A stretch of 43,617 bases of DNA, taken from contig UQWG01000012.1 of the NCBI GenBank assembly GCA_900544645.1, positions 1 through 43,617 of the forward strand. The letters are read 5' to 3'. The notes beneath the pieces were generated by a model. That model did not search any database. It had not been told where the DNA came from and saw only the letters and a list, made by a program, of their open reading frames with translations. Below, one piece after another: positions 26,358 through 33,695 of this stretch. The first letter of the stretch is position 1; every line of letters starts with the position of its first letter. This DNA comes from an uncultured Collinsella sp. (GTDB taxonomy: Bacteria; Actinomycetota; Coriobacteriia; Coriobacteriales; Coriobacteriaceae). The translations under genes and the position numbers were made by a program.

Positions 26358-27869
26358 ATGGCTACGTTCTTTCCCGGTGAGTCCCACACGTTTTCGGAGT
26401 ATCTACTGGTTCCTGGTTACTCGTCCTCGCAGTGCATCCCCAACAACGTCTCTCTTAAGACGCCGCTAACCCGCTTTAAGCGCGGTGAGAAGCCGGCAAT
26501 CACCCTGAACATCCCCATGGTTTCCGCCATCATGCAGTCCGTCTCGGGCGTCGATATGGGTGTCGCGCTCGCTACCGAGGGTGGCCTGTCCTTCATTTAC
26601 GGTTCCCAGAGCGCCGAGTCCGAGGCCGCTATGGTCAAGGCCGTCAAGGATCACAAGGCCGGCTTCGTTCAGTCCGATTCCACGCTGACCCCCGACATGA
26701 CCATGGAGCAGGTCATCGAGCTCAAGGAGAAGACCGGTCACTCCACTATGCCGGTCACCGACGACGGCACTCCCAAGGGTAAGCTCCTGGGCATCGTCAC
26801 CAGCCGTGACTATCGCCCCAGCCGCGATGACCACCAGACGAAGGTCTCCGAGTTCATGACCCCGCGTGAGCAGCTCATCGTGGGCGACAAGAACATCAGC
26901 CTCAAGGTTGCCAACGACGTCATCTGGGACAACAAGCTCAACGCCCTGCCGATCGTCGACGACAACGATCACCTGATGGGTATTGTCTTCCGCAAGGACT
27001 ACGACAGCCACAAGACCAACCCCAACGAGCTGCTCGATGGCGACAAGCGCTACATGGTCGGCGCCGGTATCAACACCCGCGACTATGCCGAGCGCGTGCC
27101 GCTGCTCATCGAGGCCGGTGCCGACGTTCTGTGCATCGACTCCTCCGAGGGCTTCAGCGAGTGGCAGAAGCGAACCATTGAGTGGATTCGCGCCAACTAC
27201 GGCGAGGACGTCAAAGTCGGTGCCGGTAACGTCGTCGACGCCGAGGGCTTCCGCTTCCTGGCCGACTGCGGTGCCGACTTCATCAAGGTCGGTATCGGCG
27301 GCGGTTCCATCTGCATTACCCGTGAGACCAAGGGTATCGGCCGTGGCCAGGCCACCGCGCTGATCGACGTCTGCCGCGCTCGCGACGAGTACTACGAGGA
27401 GACCGGTGTCTACGTGCCCGTGTGCTCCGACGGCGGTATCGTCTATGACTACCACATGACGCTCGCCCTTGCCATGGGTGCCGACTTTATGATGCTGGGC
27501 CGCTACTTCGCCCGCTTTGATGAGAGCCCGACTGAGCGCGTCAACGTGAACGGTCAGTACATGAAGGAGTACTGGGGCGAGGGCTCTGCGCGTGCCCGCA
27601 ACTGGCAGCGCTACGACCTGGGCGGCGCCGCGAAGCTCAGCTTCGTCGAGGGCGTCGACTCCTATGTTCCCTATGCCGGCTCCCTCAAAGACGGCGTGGG
27701 CGGCACGCTCTACAAGGTCAAGTCCACGATGTGCAACTGCGGTGCCCTCTCGATCCCCGAGCTTCAGGAAAAGGCACGCCTGACCCTGGTGAGCTCGACC
27801 TCGATCGTCGAAGGCGGCGCCCACGACGTAGTCGTGAAGGATTCTCAGCAAAGCGTCAGCTACCGCTAA
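26358..27869 (+). CDS. guaB: IMP dehydrogenase
   Basis: 503 residues catalysing the NAD-dependent oxidation of IMP to XMP, the committed step of GMP synthesis. The barrel is interrupted by two CBS domains (about residues 95-225). The catalytic loop GIGGGSICITRETKGIGRGQ contains Cys319. The flap region with GSARARNWQRYDLGG and GVDSYVPYAG is present. GGAG lies 4-5 nt before the ATG at 26358. The gene is monocistronic, followed by a long hairpin repeat. Confidence 0.95.
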   Translation: MATFFPGESHTFSEYLLVPGYSSSQCIPNNVSLKTPLTRFKRGEKPAITLNIPMVSAIMQSVSGVDMGVALATEGGLSFIYGSQSAESEAAMVKAVKDHKAGFVQSDSTLTPDMTMEQVIELKEKTGHSTMPVTDDGTPKGKLLGIVTSRDYRPSRDDHQTKVSEFMTPREQLIVGDKNISLKVANDVIWDNKLNALPIVDDNDHLMGIVFRKDYDSHKTNPNELLDGDKRYMVGAGINTRDYAERVPLLIEAGADVLCIDSSEGFSEWQKRTIEWIRANYGEDVKVGAGNVVDAEGFRFLADCGADFIKVGIGGGSICITRETKGIGRGQATALIDVCRARDEYYEETGVYVPVCSDGGIVYDYHMTLALAMGADFMMLGRYFARFDESPTERVNVNGQYMKEYWGEGSARARNWQRYDLGGAAKLSFVEGVDSYVPYAGSLKDGVGGTLYKVKSTMCNCGALSIPELQEKARLTLVSSTSIVEGGAHDVVVKDSQQSVSYR

Positions 27870-27874
27870 GCGGC

Positions 27875-27968
27875 TTTCCCAAGCACCGCACCTTGCCGTT
27901 CAAACCGTCGCTCGCGTACCAAAGTATGCGTCGCTCCTCTTTCACGGCAATCTGCGGCACTTGGAAAA
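27875..27968. repeat. Long hairpin repeat family C, copy 2
   Basis: Arms starting TTTCCCAAGCACCGCACCTTGCCG and ending CGGCAATCTGCGGCACTTGGAAAA surround the core shared with 20212-20268 (CAAACCGTCGCTCGCGTAC, CGTCGCTCCTCTTT). It begins 6 nt after the guaB stop and could form its 3' end. Confidence 0.78.
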
Positions 27969-28030
27969 CCCGATCATGCTTGGGCGGGTAACAATTAGCG
28001 GTTGATTCACAACCACGTTATTTAGATAAA

Positions 28031-28063
28031 GCGAGATGCCTGCAAGTCGCAGGCATCTCGCTT
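28031..28063 (+). terminator. Strong hairpin between guaB and leuS
   Basis: GCGAGATGCCTGC and GCAGGCATCTCGC form a perfect 13-bp stem with an AAGTC loop. The tail TTGTCGTATTT is imperfect, so it may be a moderate terminator. Confidence 0.65.
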
Positions 28064-28071
28064 GTCGTATT

Positions 28072-28080
28072 TGCTATCAT
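28072..28080 (+). promoter_or_regulatory. Extended -10 promoter of leuS
   Basis: TGC followed by TATCAT is an extended -10 without a good -35. Transcription would begin near 28087, giving a ~150-nt leader that contains the long palindrome. Confidence 0.45.
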
Positions 28081-28088
28081 CAGTCAAG

Positions 28089-28229
28089 TTAACCTTAGGG
28101 TCGGTCGGCTTGGCTTTGTTCGCTACAAGTTCCGCACGCAAAGAAGAGCACTTAATGTGCTCTTCGTCTTGCGCAGGACTGTCCGCAGTAGCGAACAAAG
28201 CCAAGCCGACCGACCCCAGCTAAGATTAA
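28089..28229 (+). promoter_or_regulatory. Long palindromic leader before leuS
   Basis: A 29-bp perfect stem (GGGTCGGTCGGCTTGGCTTT... at 28098-28126 with its complement at 28188-28216) is extended by TTAACCTTA / TAAGATTAA (28089-28097 and 28221-28229). The apical part has an internal hairpin AAGAGCAC-TTAAT-GTGCTCTT (28144-28164). The outer stem reaches the AAAGGAG ribosome site. No T-box motif (AGGGTGGNACCGCG) or leucine-rich leader peptide is seen, so it is an unassigned structured leader or an inserted palindromic element. Confidence 0.6.
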
Positions 28230-28239
28230 AGGAGCTGAT

Positions 28240-30816
28240 ATGTGCGATTGCACAGATCATAAGGACGAGATCCCTGTCTACGACGCGCAGGCCATTGAGT
28301 ACCGGTGGATGAAGGCCTGGGAGGATTCCAACCTCTTTGCCGTCGACACCGACGACAGCAAGCCCAAGAAGTACGTGCTCGAGATGTTCCCGTATCCGTC
28401 GGGCGACCTGCACATGGGCCACGCGCGCAACTACACCATCGGCGATGCCATGGCCCGTCAGGCCCGCATGCGCGGTTACGACGTGCTGCACCCCATCGGC
28501 TTTGACGCCTTTGGCCTGCCTGCCGAGAACGCCGCTATCAAGCACAACACGCAGGCTGCTGCCTGGACGTATAAGAACATGGACCAGGCGCTCGCTACGA
28601 TGAAGCGCATGGGCTTCTCCTACGATCTGGATCGCATGGTCAAGACCTGCAGCCCCGACTACTACCGCTGGGGCCAGTGGATCTTTGAGAAGATGTGGGA
28701 AAAGGGCCTGGTCTACCGTAAGAAGAACCCGGTCAACTGGTGCCCCACCTGCAAGACCGTTCTGGCCAACGAGCAGGTTACCGAGGGCAAGTGCTGGCGC
28801 TGCGGCACCGAGCCCGAGAAGCGCGACCTTGAGCAGTGGTACTTCAAGATCACCGAGTACTCCCAGGAGCTGCTCGACGACCTGGAGAAGCTCCCCGGCT
28901 GGCCCGAGCGCGTCAAGCAGATGCAGGCCAACTGGATCGGTCGCTCCGAGGGCGCCGAGGTCGACTTTACCCTGTGCGACCAGGATGGCGAGCCCATTGA
29001 GGGCGACGAGGGCAAGATCACCGTCTTTACCACGCGTGCCGACACCCTCTTTGGCGTCTCCTTTTTTGTCCTGGCTCCCGAGTACGCTCGTCTGCACGAG
29101 CTCGTCGAGGGCACGGAGTATGAGGAGGCCGTCACCAAGATTGTCGAGGACTCCAAGCATATCTCTGCCGTCGAGCGTGCCCAGGGCACCCTCGAGAAGC
29201 ACGGTGCCTTTACCGGCCGCTACGTGGTAAACCCCGTCAACGGCGAGAAGGTCCCCGTGTGGGTTGCCGATTATGTCGTTGCCGACTATGGAACCGGCGC
29301 CGTCATGGCCGTTCCCTGTGGTGACCAGCGCGACTTTGAGTTTGCCCGCAAGTACGACCTGCCGATTGTGCCGATCATCCTGGACGATGACGATCGCGCT
29401 GCCGTCGAGGCCACCGGCGAGACCATCGATACCTTCCATGCCGAGACCGTCGACTGGGATTGCGCCCACGCTGCCGAGGGCACGCTTGTCCAGTCCGGCA
29501 AGTACACCGGCATGCGCGGCGGTAAGCACTCCGAGGGCGAGGCTGCCATCGTGGCCGACCTCGAGGCCATGGGCTGCGGCCGTCGCAAGGTCGAGTTCCG
29601 CCTGCGCGACTGGCTCATCAGCCGTCAACGCTATTGGGGCAACCCCATCCCGGCCATCCACTGCGAGCACTGCGGCATCGTGCCCGTGCCTGAGGATCAG
29701 CTGCCGGTGACGCTGCCCGAGAACCTGGACCTGGGCGCCGGCGAGACCCTCGCCGAGTGCAAGGACTTCTACGAGACCACCTGCCCGGTCTGCGGCCGCC
29801 CGGCTAAGCGCGAGACCGATACCATGGACACGTTCACCTGCTCCAGCTGGTATTACCTGCGCTATACCGACCCGCACAACACCGAGCTGCCCTTCTCCCG
29901 CGAGGCAGCCGACCGTTGGATGCCCGTCGATAACTACATCGGTGGCATCGAGCACGCCATTCTGCACCTGCTCTACAGCCGCTTCTTTACCAAGGCGCTG
30001 CGCGACCTGGGTCTGCTGAGTGTTGACGAGCCCTTCACCAACCTGCTGTGCCAGGGCATGGTCAAGGACGAGAACGGCGACACCATGTCCAAGTCCAAAG
30101 GCAACGTCGTGCCCCCGAGCTCGGTTATCGAGCCCTACGGCGCCGACACCATGCGTCTGGCGATCCTGTTTATCGCCCCGCCCGAGAAGGACTTCGACTG
30201 GGATCCCAAGGCCGTCGAGGGCGCCAACCGCTTTATCAAGCGCGCCTGGCGTATCGTGTGGCAGCTCGTCCAGTCGGGTGACGCCAACGTGGCCTTCGAC
30301 AAGTCCGTGCTCGGCGAGACCGCGATGAAGCTCTACCGTGAGCGTCACCGCACCATCGCCAAGTGCACCGAGGACTTCGATCGCGGCCAGTTCAACACCG
30401 CGATCTCGGCCGTCATGGAGCTCGTCAACGCGGCGAGCGCCTACCTCAACGCCACCGAGGGTGCTGACCGCGACAAGGCCCTGTGCTACGGCGTGGCCAA
30501 GGACATCGTGAGCGTCCTGGCGCCCATCTGCCCGTTCTGGGCCGACGAGCTGTGGCACGAGGCGCTCGGCTGCGAGGGCAACGCTTACACCGCCGCCTGG
30601 CCCGAGTTCGACCTGGCCGAGTCCATCGAGGACACGGTGCAGATCGTCGTCCAGGTACTCGGCAAGGTCCGTGGCCGCATCGACGTGGCCCGCGATGCCT
30701 CCAACGAGGAAATGCAGGCTGCCGCCGAGACCGCCGTCGCCAAGTGGCTCGACGGCAAGACGGTCGTCAAGGCCATCTGCGTGCCCGGCAAGCTGGTCAA
30801 CCTGGTGGTCAAGTAA
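28240..30816 (+). CDS. leuS: Leucyl-tRNA synthetase
   Basis: 858 residues, class I. The HIGH motif is HMGH at residues 58-61 in DLHMGHARNY, and the KMSKS motif appears as TMSKS at 615-619, a tolerated variant. A zinc-binding insertion has WCPTCKT...CWRCG, and a second pair, TCPVCGRP, follows near residue 515. The CP1 editing domain is present with TTRADTLFG and the C-terminal anticodon domain is complete. Length is normal for bacteria. AAAGGAG precedes the ATG by 5 nt. The gene lies behind the long palindromic leader. Confidence 0.96.
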   Translation: MCDCTDHKDEIPVYDAQAIEYRWMKAWEDSNLFAVDTDDSKPKKYVLEMFPYPSGDLHMGHARNYTIGDAMARQARMRGYDVLHPIGFDAFGLPAENAAIKHNTQAAAWTYKNMDQALATMKRMGFSYDLDRMVKTCSPDYYRWGQWIFEKMWEKGLVYRKKNPVNWCPTCKTVLANEQVTEGKCWRCGTEPEKRDLEQWYFKITEYSQELLDDLEKLPGWPERVKQMQANWIGRSEGAEVDFTLCDQDGEPIEGDEGKITVFTTRADTLFGVSFFVLAPEYARLHELVEGTEYEEAVTKIVEDSKHISAVERAQGTLEKHGAFTGRYVVNPVNGEKVPVWVADYVVADYGTGAVMAVPCGDQRDFEFARKYDLPIVPIILDDDDRAAVEATGETIDTFHAETVDWDCAHAAEGTLVQSGKYTGMRGGKHSEGEAAIVADLEAMGCGRRKVEFRLRDWLISRQRYWGNPIPAIHCEHCGIVPVPEDQLPVTLPENLDLGAGETLAECKDFYETTCPVCGRPAKRETDTMDTFTCSSWYYLRYTDPHNTELPFSREAADRWMPVDNYIGGIEHAILHLLYSRFFTKALRDLGLLSVDEPFTNLLCQGMVKDENGDTMSKSKGNVVPPSSVIEPYGADTMRLAILFIAPPEKDFDWDPKAVEGANRFIKRAWRIVWQLVQSGDANVAFDKSVLGETAMKLYRERHRTIAKCTEDFDRGQFNTAISAVMELVNAASAYLNATEGADRDKALCYGVAKDIVSVLAPICPFWADELWHEALGCEGNAYTAAWPEFDLAESIEDTVQIVVQVLGKVRGRIDVARDASNEEMQAAAETAVAKWLDGKTVVKAICVPGKLVNLVVK

Positions 30817-30845
30817 GCATTGCGCGCATAGCTGACATGCAACAA

Positions 30846-30888
30846 ACGAGGGGCGATCCGATTGGGTCGTCCCTCGTCTTATGTTTTA
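30846..30888. terminator. Terminator between leuS and the lipoprotein gene
   Basis: ACGAGGGGCGATCC pairs with GGGTCGTCCCTCGT over a short loop, then CTTATGTTTT. It lies between convergent genes and could serve leuS chiefly. Confidence 0.75.
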
Positions 30889-30920
30889 AGCCCTGCTTAG
30901 TCAGTGCGTCGCAACGTCTT

Positions 30921-31493
30921 CTATGGGATGTGTACCAGGTCCCTAAAGTAAACGTTGCCCGTTGCCTCTTCGAACATCCAAATGTTGAGGTAGATGTCGT
31001 TGAGGTCGTTGTTCACATCAAAGTCCGGATCGTCGAAGGTGCCCACAAAGGTGAGCATGGCGCGCGTTTCCTCTCCAGCGGCGACCGGTTGGCGCATGCG
31101 TACGTCGCGGACCACGCCGTTGACGTAGGCATATGAGTCCACATCGCCAAACATCATGTCGACACCGGTGTTGTTGGTCACCGTAAAGACGAGCGCGGCG
31201 TCCCCGTAGCCGTCGGTGTCCTTGCCCACGCAGGTAACATGGACGTTCTCGTCTACCTCAAGGTCGATGGGGAACTGTTCTTGAGGGTCGGGACCCAGTC
31301 CCTGGGGATCGACGATGTCTTCGTTTATTTTGTCGAAGCTCTCCGATGGTGCCGTTTTCTCGATGGCTTTGGTGCTGCCAGGGTTCGGTTCGCATGTTCC
31401 GGTTTTGCCATTCGCGTTGCCGCAGCCCAAGAGGGCCAGCGAGCACGTTGCGATGGCGAGCGCAGCCATGCAGAGGGTGCCTAGGCGTTTCAT
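30921..31493 (-). CDS. Secreted lipoprotein, hypothetical
   Basis: 190 residues. The signal peptide ends at the lipobox LALLGC (Cys near residue 24), so the protein is anchored on the outer face of the membrane. A flexible linker to about residue 70 precedes a beta-rich domain (residues 80-185; VTNNTGVDMMFGDVDSYAYVNG) similar in style to DUF4352/DUF5067-type immunoglobulin-like domains. AAGGAGG lies 6 nt before the ATG. Function unknown; I do not recognise a closer family. No partner gene lies beside it. Confidence 0.75.
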   Translation of the reverse strand: MKRLGTLCMAALAIATCSLALLGCGNANGKTGTCEPNPGSTKAIEKTAPSESFDKINEDIVDPQGLGPDPQEQFPIDLEVDENVHVTCVGKDTDGYGDAALVFTVTNNTGVDMMFGDVDSYAYVNGVVRDVRMRQPVAAGEETRAMLTFVGTFDDPDFDVNNDLNDIYLNIWMFEEATGNVYFRDLVHIP

Positions 31494-31620
31494 GGGTGCC
31501 TCCTTGCCGTAGAGGATTTGGAAAGGTTCGTCGTTGCGCGACTTGCTGGCTGGCTTGTTGCAGAATGCCCTTAGCTAAGTCTGGTCGATAGGGGCTCGGG
31601 AAGGAATGCCCTTGGGGTTC

Positions 31621-31655
31621 GAACGGGCCTGTGGATTGGGACGCATGGCCCGTTC
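31621..31655. repeat. Hairpin upstream of the lipoprotein and rimP
   Basis: GAACGGGCC (31621-31629) and GGCCCGTTC (31647-31655) form a perfect 9-bp stem with a 17-nt loop in the 367-bp divergent gap. No T tract follows. Confidence 0.5.
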
Positions 31656-31753
31656 TTGGACCATCGGGCGCTTGCCTCATGGAGTCTTTAGTCCAATTGT
31701 CCTATTCTTGTGGAGAAGCTGTGCGCACGCTGACCTGCAGATTCGTACTGTGC

Positions 31754-31782
31754 TTGCACGTTTCTGCAGCTATTGGTATAGT
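31754..31782 (+). promoter_or_regulatory. Consensus promoter of the rimP-nusA-infB operon
   Basis: TTGCAC (31754-31759), a 17-bp spacer and TATAGT (31777-31782) with an extended -10 TG. The start of transcription would be near 31789, leaving a ~72-nt leader that contains an intrinsic terminator. Confidence 0.8.
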
Positions 31783-31810
31783 TTGCTTGCAAATGAAGTA
31801 GTAATTGAAA

Positions 31811-31840
31811 GAAGTGGGGTTTCGGCCCCGCTTCTTTTTT
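31811..31840 (+). terminator. Leader terminator/attenuator before rimP
   Basis: GAAGTGGGG pairs with CCCCGCTTC over a TTTCGG loop, followed by six T residues. It ends 20 nt before the rimP ATG, with GGAGG between. It would stop transcripts started at the promoter just upstream unless antitermination occurs. Confidence 0.82.
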
Positions 31841-31860
31841 GTATGGATGGAGGTGCCGCA

Positions 31861-32355
31861 ATGGTCAAGACTAAGACCGAGCAGGCGATCATCGACGCGC
31901 TCGAGGCCGTCGCTCCCCAGCACGATGTCGACATCGTCGACGTCGAGCTCGTGGGTGCCACCAAGGCCCCCTGCGTACGCGTGCGTATCGAGGGTGCCGA
32001 GGGTCAGAGCCTGTCGCTCAACGACGTCACGGCCAACACCAAGTGGGTCGGCGATGTGATTGAGGAGCTCGACCCTATCTCTTCGAGCTATACGCTCGAG
32101 GTGTCGACCCCGGGTATGGCGCGTCCGCTGCGCCGCCCGTGCGACTTTGCCCGCTTTGTGGGCGAGAACTGTGAGCTCACCTCCACCGCCACCGAGGGCC
32201 GTCGCAAGTACGCCGGCAAGATTGCCGCCGCAACCGAGACCAACGTGACCCTCGAGCTCGAGGACGGCGAGTCCGTTACCCTCGATTTCTCTGATGTTAA
32301 AAAGTGCAAGTTGAAGCCCACCTACGACTTCAAGCCCGCGAAGGAAGGAAAGTAA
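31861..32355 (+). CDS. rimP: Ribosome maturation factor RimP
   Basis: 164 residues from ATG 31861 (GGAGG 8 nt upstream). The N-terminal domain shows DIVDVELVGATKAPCVRVRIEG, and the SPG-type motif STPGMARPLRRPCDF marks the domain junction. The C-terminal SH3-like part follows (RRKYAGKI, VTLEL, VKKCKLKP). RimP assists assembly of the 30S subunit. The gene sits 1 nt before nusA, the classic rimP-nusA order, and follows the leader terminator. Confidence 0.93.
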   Translation: MVKTKTEQAIIDALEAVAPQHDVDIVDVELVGATKAPCVRVRIEGAEGQSLSLNDVTANTKWVGDVIEELDPISSSYTLEVSTPGMARPLRRPCDFARFVGENCELTSTATEGRRKYAGKIAAATETNVTLELEDGESVTLDFSDVKKCKLKPTYDFKPAKEGK

Positions 32356-32356
32356 G

Positions 32357-33604
32357 ATGGCAGCATCCGACATGATGTCCGCCCTGATGGAGCTTTGCCA
32401 GGAGAAGCACATCGACCAGCTCTACCTGATCGACCGCCTGGAGCAGTCGCTCGCCAAGAGCTATGCCGAGATCCTGCATCTTGAGTGGGGCGCCAAGGTG
32501 ACCATCGACCGCACCACCGGCAAGATCTACGTCTACCGTCTGGAGCCGATTGACGATTCCATGGACGAGGAAGGCAACTTCACCGAGTTCGAGGAGATCG
32601 ACGTCACCCCCAAGAACACGAGCCGCATCGCCGCCCAGCACGCCAAGGCCGAGATCAACGCCATCGTGCGCAACTCCGCCCGCGAGCAGATCTACGAGGA
32701 GTTCTCCGGCCGCATCGGTGACCTCATCAGCGGTACCGTGCTGCAGTCCACGCCCGACTTCACGATCGTCAAGATCCGCGAGGGCGTCGAGGCCGAGCTG
32801 CCGCACTTCGACCAGCGCCGTTACGAGAACGAGCGCAACGAGCGTCCGATGGGCGAGCGCTACCTGCACAACCAGCACATCAAGGCCGTGATCATCGACG
32901 TTCGCGACCCCAACTCCAACCTGCAGCCGGTTCGTGGCGAGCACAGCCGTCCGCCGATTGTCATCTCCCGTACCCACCCCGAGCTCATGCGTCGTCTGTT
33001 TGAGCAGGAGGTGCCCGAGATCTATGAGGGCACCGTCCAGATCAAGTCGATCGCCCGCGAGCCCGGCCAGCGCTCCAAGGTCGCCGTCCACTCGCTCGAC
33101 GACCGTCTGGATCCCGTGGGCGCCTGTGTCGGCCCCAAGGGCAGCCGTGTTCGCGCTGTCGTGGGCGAGCTCCGTGGCGAGCGCGTCGACGTCATCCTTT
33201 GGGATGCCGATCCTGCGGTCTACGTCGCCAACGCCCTGTCGCCCGCCAAGGTCACCCGCGTCCTCATCGACGAGGAGAAGGCCTACGCCGGCGTCATCGT
33301 GCCCGACGACCAGCTGTCCCTCGCCATCGGCAAGGAGGGCCAGAACGCCCGCCTCGCCGCGCGCCTGACCGGCTGGCACATCGACATCAAGTCCGAGACG
33401 CTTGCCGCCGACATCCTCAAGAACGTTCCCGTTCACGAGGAGCCCGCCGCCGACCTGATCGGTGACGAGGAGGACGAGGACGTCCGCCGCTGCGAGTACG
33501 TGTCCGAGGACGGCATCCAGTGCCGCAACCAGGCTCGTCCCGGCTCCCGTTTCTGCGGTGTCCACGACACCGACGCCTTCGATGATGCGGAGGACCTGAT
33601 CTAG
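32357..33604 (+). CDS. nusA: Transcription factor NusA with C-terminal zinc motif
   Basis: 415 residues. N-terminal RNA-polymerase-binding domain (1-125), S1 domain (about 135-200: GTVLQSTPDFTIVKI), and two KH domains (about 240-370: GACVGPKGSRVRAV; LAIGKEGQNARLAARLTG). NusA modulates pausing, termination and antitermination. The acidic C-terminus ends with Cys379, Cys389, Cys400 and His403 (GIQCRNQARPGSRFCGVH), a CCCH zinc-finger-like pattern unusual for NusA. The small YlxR gene that often follows nusA is missing. A stable hairpin (33614-33634) lies in the gap to infB. Confidence 0.93.
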   Translation: MAASDMMSALMELCQEKHIDQLYLIDRLEQSLAKSYAEILHLEWGAKVTIDRTTGKIYVYRLEPIDDSMDEEGNFTEFEEIDVTPKNTSRIAAQHAKAEINAIVRNSAREQIYEEFSGRIGDLISGTVLQSTPDFTIVKIREGVEAELPHFDQRRYENERNERPMGERYLHNQHIKAVIIDVRDPNSNLQPVRGEHSRPPIVISRTHPELMRRLFEQEVPEIYEGTVQIKSIAREPGQRSKVAVHSLDDRLDPVGACVGPKGSRVRAVVGELRGERVDVILWDADPAVYVANALSPAKVTRVLIDEEKAYAGVIVPDDQLSLAIGKEGQNARLAARLTGWHIDIKSETLAADILKNVPVHEEPAADLIGDEEDEDVRRCEYVSEDGIQCRNQARPGSRFCGVHDTDAFDDAEDLI

Positions 33605-33613
33605 CGCGCGGTT

Positions 33614-33634
33614 GCGCCGGGCGGGTCCCGGCGC
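33614..33634. other. Hairpin in the nusA-infB gap
   Basis: GCGCCGGG and CCCGGCGC form an 8-bp GC-rich stem with a 5-nt loop. A smaller stem, GGCACC-CAA-GGTGCC, follows at 33660-33674, before the infB ribosome site. Neither has a T tract, so read-through into infB is expected. Confidence 0.6.
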
Positions 33635-33695
33635 GTCTCCCACGCTCGTTCAGTCTCTAGGCACCCAAGGTGCCAGAAAGGGTAGGTGAAGTCAT

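Noticed and set aside
28081..28239. T-box riboswitch before leuS
   Set aside because: The conserved AGGGTGGNACCGCG antiterminator sequence and a specifier loop could not be found; the region is better described as a long palindrome.
28123..30558. 811-residue minus-strand frame opposite leuS
   Set aside because: Antisense shadow of leuS; low-complexity Leu/Gly/Val composition and no ribosome site.
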